Shown: positions 13,255 through 17,113 of the stretch, in pieces
Layout of the letters: the number at the start of each line of letters is the position of its first letter
How positions within the stretch are numbered: position 1 is the stretch's first letter
Origin: DATGFB01 sp032160545
Lineage (GTDB): Bacteria; Actinomycetota; Actinomycetes; Mycobacteriales; Jatrophihabitantaceae
Length of the DNA stretch: 17,113 bases
Direction of reading: 5' to 3'
Assembly: GCA_032160545.1 (NCBI GenBank)
Contig: JAVHVN010000141.1
Coordinates: 1 to 17,113 of the forward strand
The notes under the pieces: generated by a model
The model's database searches: none
What the model was told of the DNA's origin: nothing
Seen by the model: the letters and a program-made list of their open reading frames with translations, nothing else
Position numbers and translations under genes: made by a program

Positions 13255-14475
13255 CTAGGGCAGCGCGAGCTGGCTCTTGCCGAGGACAACGATGCCGCTG
13301 GAGGAGGTGTGGTAGCGCTGCGCGTCCAGTTCCGCGTCGACTCCGATGTGCGCTCCCTCGGGCACCACGACGTCCTTGTCGAGGATCGCCCGGCGCACGA
13401 CCGCGCCGCGGCCGACCTGCACGCCGTCCATCAGCACCGAGCCCTCGACGTAGGCGCCGGCATGCACTCGAACCCGCGGCGAGAGGACGCTGTGCCGCAC
13501 GGTCGCACCCGAGATGATCGTGCCGGCGCTCACGATCGACTCCTGGGCGAGACCGCCCTCGACGAATTTCGCCGGGGGCAGATGCGGGTGATGCGTGTAG
13601 ATGGGCCACTGCTGGTTGTAAAGGTTGAAGATCGGGTGCACGGCCACGAGGTCCGAATGCGCGTCGTAGTAGGCGTCGATGGTGCCGACGTCGCGCCAGT
13701 AGCCGCGGTCGCGCTCCTCGGCGCCGGGCACGTCGTTGTCGGCGAAGTCGTACACGTACGCGCCGCCGTGCTTGACCATCATCGGCATGATGCTGCCGCC
13801 CATGTCGTGGACGGAGTCCTCGTCCTCGGCGTCCTGCCTCAGGACCTCGAGCAGCGCCTGGGTCGTGAAGACGTAGTTGCCCATCGAGGCGTACGCCTGG
13901 TCGGGATCGTCGGGAAGGCCCGGCGGATTCTCGGGCTTCTCGAGGAACTCGATCACGCGCCGGTCGGCGGCGGCCTCGATGACTCCGAAGGCCGACGCCT
14001 CCTGCCTCGGCACCCGGATACCCGCGACGGTCGCCGCTGCGCCGGAGTCGATGTGCTGCTGCACCATCTGGCGCGGATCCATGCGGTACACGTGGTCGGC
14101 GCCGAAGACCACGATGTAGTCGGGCTTGTCGTCATAGATCAGGTTGGACGACTGCAGGATCGCATCGGCGCTGCCGGTGTACCAGCGCGGGCCGAGGCGC
14201 TGCTGGGCCGGGACGGGCGTGACGTAGTTGCCCAGCACGGTCGACATGCGCCAGGTCTGGGTGATGTGCCGGTCGAGGGAGTGCGACTTGTACTGGGTGA
14301 GGACGCAGATGCGCAGGTAGCCGGCGTTGACGAGATTGGACAGGACGAAGTCGATGAGGCGGTAGCTGCCGCCGAACGGGACCGCAGGCTTGGCGCGGTC
14401 GGCAGTCAGCGGCCACAGCCGCTTGCCCTCGCCCCCAGCCAGGACGATGCCCAGCACCCGCGGCTCGCGCGCCAT
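13255..14475 (-). CDS. glgC: glucose-1-phosphate adenylyltransferase
   Basis: A 406-residue ADP-glucose pyrophosphorylase, the usual length for the family. The nucleotidyltransferase domain opens with VLGIVLAGGEGKRLWPLTADRAKPAVPFGGSYRL. Further signatures are GSADAILQSSNLI, YIVVFGADHVYRMD and GYWRDVGTIDAYYDAH. The left-handed beta-helix at the C-terminus (SIVSAGTIISGATVRHSVLSP, VLMDGVQVGRGAVVRRAIL) is complete. It makes ADP-glucose from glucose-1-phosphate and ATP in the cytosol, the committed step of glycogen and related alpha-glucan synthesis. It is divergent from glgA, as in many actinobacteria. ATG 14475 has TAGGGT 6 nt upstream, which points to a leaderless transcript. The gene ends exactly where the convergent IclR-type gene ends. 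Confidence 0.97.
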   Translation of the reverse strand: MAREPRVLGIVLAGGEGKRLWPLTADRAKPAVPFGGSYRLIDFVLSNLVNAGYLRICVLTQYKSHSLDRHITQTWRMSTVLGNYVTPVPAQQRLGPRWYTGSADAILQSSNLIYDDKPDYIVVFGADHVYRMDPRQMVQQHIDSGAAATVAGIRVPRQEASAFGVIEAAADRRVIEFLEKPENPPGLPDDPDQAYASMGNYVFTTQALLEVLRQDAEDEDSVHDMGGSIMPMMVKHGGAYVYDFADNDVPGAEERDRGYWRDVGTIDAYYDAHSDLVAVHPIFNLYNQQWPIYTHHPHLPPAKFVEGGLAQESIVSAGTIISGATVRHSVLSPRVRVHAGAYVEGSVLMDGVQVGRGAVVRRAILDKDVVVPEGAHIGVDAELDAQRYHTSSSGIVVLGKSQLALP

Positions 14476-14481
14476 GCGCCA

Positions 14482-14487
14482 ACCCTA
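14482..14487 (-). promoter_or_regulatory. -10 box TAGGGT of glgC (leaderless)
   Basis: On the minus strand TAGGGT lies 6 nt before ATG 14475, so the predicted transcript starts at the ATG. Only 68 bp separate glgC and glgA, and both carry the same hexamer in mirror arrangement. Confidence 0.6.
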
Positions 14488-14530
14488 GCCGTCGCCGCAC
14501 AGCCGGCACACGGTCCGAGCACGACCCCAC

Positions 14531-14536
14531 TAGGGT
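14531..14536 (+). promoter_or_regulatory. -10 box TAGGGT of glgA (leaderless)
   Basis: TAGGGT lies 7 nt before ATG 14544 and no Shine-Dalgarno is visible before the start. It mirrors the glgC promoter, and the two -10 boxes are 43 bp apart, so the polymerases would compete for the shared upstream DNA. Confidence 0.6.
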
Positions 14537-14543
14537 CGGCGAC

Positions 14544-15704
14544 ATGCGAGTCGGCGTGCTCACTCGGGAGTACCCGCCGGACGTGTACGGCGGCGCCGGG
14601 GTCCACGTCGAGTTCCTCGTCCGCGAGTTGCGCCGCCTCGTCGAGGTCCAGGTGCACTGCTTCGGCGCCAACCGGCTGGAGGCCGGCGTCACCTCGTATC
14701 CCGTGCCGACCGGGCTCACCACGGCGAATGCGGCGCTGCAGACCCTCGGCGTCGACCTGGCGATCGCGGCGGCGGTCGGGGACGCGGACGTCCTGCACTC
14801 GCACACGTGGTACGCGAACCTGGCCGGCGTTCTCGGTGCACAGCTGCACGGCGTGCCGCACGTCCTCACCGCGCACTCGCTCGAGCCGCAGCGGCCGTGG
14901 AAGGCGGAACAGCTCGGCGGCGGGTACCGCATCTCGTCCTGGGCCGAGCGCCAGGCGTACGAGTCCGCCGACGCGATCGTCGCGGTGTCGTACGGAATGC
15001 GGGCCGACGTGCTCGAGGCGTACCCGTTCGTCGATCCCGCCCGCGTACACGTGATCCACAACGGCATCGACACCGAGCTGTACGCACCGTCGGCCGCGGA
15101 CGACGTCCTGGTCCGGCACGGCGTCGACCGCAGCCGCCCCTACGTCGTCTTCGTCGGCAGGATCACGCGACAGAAGGGCGTGCGACACCTGCTCGCGGCG
15201 GCCGCGGACTTCGATCCCGAGATCCAGCTCGTCCTGTGCGCGGGCGCGCCGGACACCCCCGAGATCGCGGCCGAGACGGCGGCCTCGGTCGCGGAACTGT
15301 CCGAGAGCCGGACCGGAGTCGTATGGATCCGGGAGATGCTGCCGCGCGAGGGGCTGCGCCAGTTGCTGACACACGCCAGCGTGTTCGCCTGCCCGTCCGT
15401 GTACGAGCCGCTCGGCATCGTCAACCTCGAGGCGATGGCATGCGAGACCGCGGTGGTCGCGAGCGCCGTGGGCGGGATCCCCGAGGTCGTCGCGGACGGC
15501 GTCACCGGCCTGCTCGTGCCGCAGGCAGCGGTCACCGCCGAGGAGTTCGAAGCCGGCCTCGCCGCCGCCATCAACGCGCTCTGCGCCGACCCCGACCGGG
15601 CCGCGGCGATGGGACGCGCAGGACGCGAGCGCGCGGTGCGCGAGTTCGGCTGGGACACGATCGCGCATCGCACCGTGGAGCTGTACCGATCACTGCTCAG
15701 CTGA
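14544..15704 (+). CDS. glgA: actinobacterial GT4 glycogen synthase / alpha-maltose-1-phosphate synthase
   Basis: A 386-residue GT-B glycosyltransferase. The N-terminal MRVGVLTREYPPDVYGGAGVHVEFLVREL holds the GGAGVH donor loop. The C-terminal domain has FVGRITRQKGVRHLL and the E-x7-E motif EPLGIVNLE (Glu288, Glu296), followed by the GGIPEVV loop. It matches the short actinobacterial GlgA type rather than the ~480-residue GT5 enzymes of enterobacteria. Its mycobacterial relative uses ADP-glucose and glucose-1-phosphate to make maltose-1-phosphate for the GlgE pathway and is called GlgM. Which activity dominates here cannot be read from the sequence. It is divergent from glgC, which supplies ADP-glucose. 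The stop overlaps the convergent peptidyl-tRNA hydrolase gene by 8 bp. Confidence 0.95.
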   Translation: MRVGVLTREYPPDVYGGAGVHVEFLVRELRRLVEVQVHCFGANRLEAGVTSYPVPTGLTTANAALQTLGVDLAIAAAVGDADVLHSHTWYANLAGVLGAQLHGVPHVLTAHSLEPQRPWKAEQLGGGYRISSWAERQAYESADAIVAVSYGMRADVLEAYPFVDPARVHVIHNGIDTELYAPSAADDVLVRHGVDRSRPYVVFVGRITRQKGVRHLLAAAADFDPEIQLVLCAGAPDTPEIAAETAASVAELSESRTGVVWIREMLPREGLRQLLTHASVFACPSVYEPLGIVNLEAMACETAVVASAVGGIPEVVADGVTGLLVPQAAVTAEEFEAGLAAAINALCADPDRAAAMGRAGRERAVREFGWDTIAHRTVELYRSLLS

Positions 15705-16326
15705 GGACGATCAGCGCGGTGGCGGTACCCGGCTCGACCTCGGTGAAACCGCCGTCGTGGACGACCGGGGCGCCGGCCGCTACCCCGGCCGACCATCGGG
15801 CGGGCGTCGCGGTCCGGACGGCCAGCGGGAACCCGTCGTGCTGCCACTGCCGGCGCTGCTGACGGTCCGCGGCCCGCCAGCCCAGCTGTGCCGCGTGACC
15901 GGCCTGCGCCATCGCCTTGCCGGCCGTCATCGCCGCGTGCGGCGACAGCAGGATGAGCGGCAAGCCGGGCCCTGGCGGGGGCGGCGCGGTCGGGTCCTCC
16001 AGTTCGGTGCCGCCGACCTGCAGCCGGGACAGCTCCGGCGGCCAGGCGTCGACCGGGACCGGCGGGTAGACCCGCAGCTGCGCCGTGCGGTGTGCGACAT
16101 CGAGACCGTCGACGCCGAGCGCCCGTCGCCACTCGGCGCCGCGGGCCCGGCGGACGACCTTGCGAATCCGCTCGCCTTCCCACTCCGCGATCGCGTCGCG
16201 CCAGCCGGGACGGTCGGCGGTCAGCATGAACAGCACGGCGCGCGCCGCGGCTTCGAGCGCGTCGGTCCGGGCGGGCGGGTCCGACCGCTCGATGCGCACC
16301 ACCAACGGCAGGACGAGCTCCGTCAC
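15697..16326 (-). CDS. PTH2-type peptidyl-tRNA hydrolase family protein
   Basis: A 209-residue protein. The C-terminal half resembles the PTH2 family: LPLILLSPHAAMTAGKAMAQAGHAAQLGW contains the GKAMAQAGHA motif that corresponds to the catalytic Lys-x2-x-Gln-x2-His region. The N-terminal half (LPLVVRIERSDPPARTDALEAAARAVL, IRKVVRRARGAEWRRAL) is an extension usual in actinobacterial members, absent from the ~120-residue archaeal enzymes. The expected role is releasing peptides from stalled peptidyl-tRNA, but most bacteria rely on the unrelated Pth1, so this protein may be auxiliary. GTG 16326 is chosen because it begins TELVLPLVVRIE and lies 4 nt after the aminopeptidase stop, which indicates co-translation. 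The ribosome-binding site is weak. Its 3' end overlaps glgA by 8 bp. Confidence 0.82.
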   Translation of the reverse strand: MTELVLPLVVRIERSDPPARTDALEAAARAVLFMLTADRPGWRDAIAEWEGERIRKVVRRARGAEWRRALGVDGLDVAHRTAQLRVYPPVPVDAWPPELSRLQVGGTELEDPTAPPPPGPGLPLILLSPHAAMTAGKAMAQAGHAAQLGWRAADRQQRRQWQHDGFPLAVRTATPARWSAGVAAGAPVVHDGGFTEVEPGTATALIVLS

Positions 16327-16330
16327 GCGC

Positions 16331-17113
16331 TCACGCCAGGGATTCCACCCAGCGCGCGAGCAGCCGGGCGCCGAACCCGGTACCGCCCCGGGTGAGGATG
16401 CCGTCGTCCTTGGGGGCTCGGGCCGGCCCGGCGATGTCGAGGTGCGCCCAGGGGACGTCCCCGGCGAAGGGCCGCAGGAAGAGCGCCGCGGTGACCCCGC
16501 CGGGGTTGCCGGGCGAGTTGTTCGCGTCGGCGATGTAGCTGTCGAGCGTCCCCAGGTACTCGTCGGCGAGCGGCAGCCGCCAGAGCGGCTCGCCGGCCCG
16601 CTCACCCGCACGCAGCAGCGCGTCCGCGAGGCCGTCCGCGGTCGCGAACAACCCGCCGGTGCGCAGCCCGAGCGCCACCTTCATCGCCCCGGTGAGCGTG
16701 GCGAGGTCGACCAGGACGGTCGGCCGCAGCCGCCGGACCGCATAGGCGAGCGCGTCGGCGAGCACCAGCCGGCCCTCTGCGTCGGTGTTGGTGATCTCGC
16801 TCGTCCGCCCACCGACGTGCCGGACGACGTCGCCGGGACGCAGTGCCGAGCCCGAGATGGAGTTCTCGGCGGTGGGCACCAGCACGGTCACCCGGACGGG
16901 CAGTCCTCGCTCGGCGACCAGGCGCAGGGCCGCCAGCGCGGCGGCGCCGGCGGCCATGTCGGTGTGCATCGTCCGCATGGCCGAGCCGCGTTTGAGGTTG
17001 ATGCCCCCGGTGTCGAAGGTGATGCCCTTGCCGACGAGGACCGCATGCACGCCGGCACGTGCACGGCGCGGCCGCCACGACGCCTCGATCAGACGCGGCG
17101 GCGCGGCGGCGCC
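16331..17113 (-). CDS. leucyl aminopeptidase family M17, C-terminal catalytic part (truncated by the window edge)
   Basis: The last 260 codons of an M17 metallopeptidase whose start lies beyond the right edge. Catalytic motifs are all present: VGKGITFDTGGINLK (the metal-binding Lys and Asp, and the catalytic Lys at the end), MHTDMAAGAA (third ligand Asp) and NTDAEGRLVLADAL (Asp and Glu ligands plus the catalytic Arg). WAHLDIAGPA and GTGFGARLLARWV close the fold. It would remove N-terminal residues from peptides in the cytosol, probably as a hexamer with two divalent metals. MHTDMAAGAA replaces the more usual KxDMGGAA, a modest departure. The frame is open to position 17113. It is followed after 4 nt by the PTH2-type gene, so the pair may take part in peptide recycling. 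Confidence 0.93.
   Translation of the reverse strand, partial: GAAAPPRLIEASWRPRRARAGVHAVLVGKGITFDTGGINLKRGSAMRTMHTDMAAGAAALAALRLVAERGLPVRVTVLVPTAENSISGSALRPGDVVRHVGGRTSEITNTDAEGRLVLADALAYAVRRLRPTVLVDLATLTGAMKVALGLRTGGLFATADGLADALLRAGERAGEPLWRLPLADEYLGTLDSYIADANNSPGNPGGVTAALFLRPFAGDVPWAHLDIAGPARAPKDDGILTRGGTGFGARLLARWVESLA

Noticed and set aside
16331..17113. Possible frameshift or pseudogene in the aminopeptidase because open frames in the region begin at 17050 and 17078
   Set aside because: The main frame is open to the window edge and all M17 catalytic residues are in order. Only the start is missing, because the window ends.

Overview
The window is 17.1 kb of very GC-rich, gene-dense DNA. 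Its gene content points to a free-living actinobacterium: a CP-ATP-grasp/alpha-E/transglutaminase triad, a divergent glgC/glgA pair of the actinobacterial type, a split-barrel PPOX/F420 oxidoreductase, many GTG starts, and -10 boxes sitting 6-7 nt before start codons as in leaderless actinobacterial mRNAs. I cannot name the genus. No tRNA, rRNA, CRISPR array, insertion sequence or phage gene was seen.

Layout. (1) 3-347 (+) is the tail of an alpha/beta hydrolase, overlapping tail-to-tail with a minus-strand split-barrel oxidoreductase (335-832). (2) 917-1090 (-) is a CsbD-like stress protein. It has a possible stress-sigma promoter upstream and a very strong hairpin downstream. (3) 4504 down to 1154 (-) is a tightly packed operon: circularly permuted ATP-grasp ligase, alpha-E protein, transglutaminase-like protease. 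This triad is widespread but its biochemical function is unsettled. (4) 12327 down to 4552 (-) is a transport and catabolism cluster: polar amino-acid ABC transporter (lipoprotein, permease, ATPase), then a DAO/OrdL-type FAD amine or amino-acid oxidase, a YdiJ-like FAD/4Fe-4S 2-hydroxyacid dehydrogenase, and a DapC-like aminotransferase. Most junctions are ATGA or TGATG overlaps. An IclR-family regulator (12493-13254, +) is divergent from the lipoprotein gene, and a perfect 22-bp palindrome overlaps its own leaderless promoter. (5) glgC (13255-14475, -) and glgA/glgM (14544-15704, +) start glycogen or alpha-glucan synthesis from a 68-bp divergent promoter region. (6) 15697-16326 (-) is a PTH2-type peptidyl-tRNA hydrolase directly downstream of a leucyl aminopeptidase (16331 to the window edge).

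How the parts fit together. Region 4 reads as one regulated pathway. A small nitrogenous substrate would be captured by the lipoprotein, imported, oxidatively deaminated or dealkylated by the DAO enzyme, and its carbon skeleton handled by the hydroxyacid dehydrogenase and aminotransferase, with the IclR protein as substrate sensor. The substrate cannot be read from the sequence. Region 3 is the best candidate for a poorly characterised biochemical system. At the regulatory level, five genes have a TANNNT -10 box 6-7 nt before the start codon, three of them with the identical hexamer TAGGGT, which predicts leaderless transcripts. Nearly every intergenic space is under 170 bp, so no stretch over 300 bases lacks a gene.
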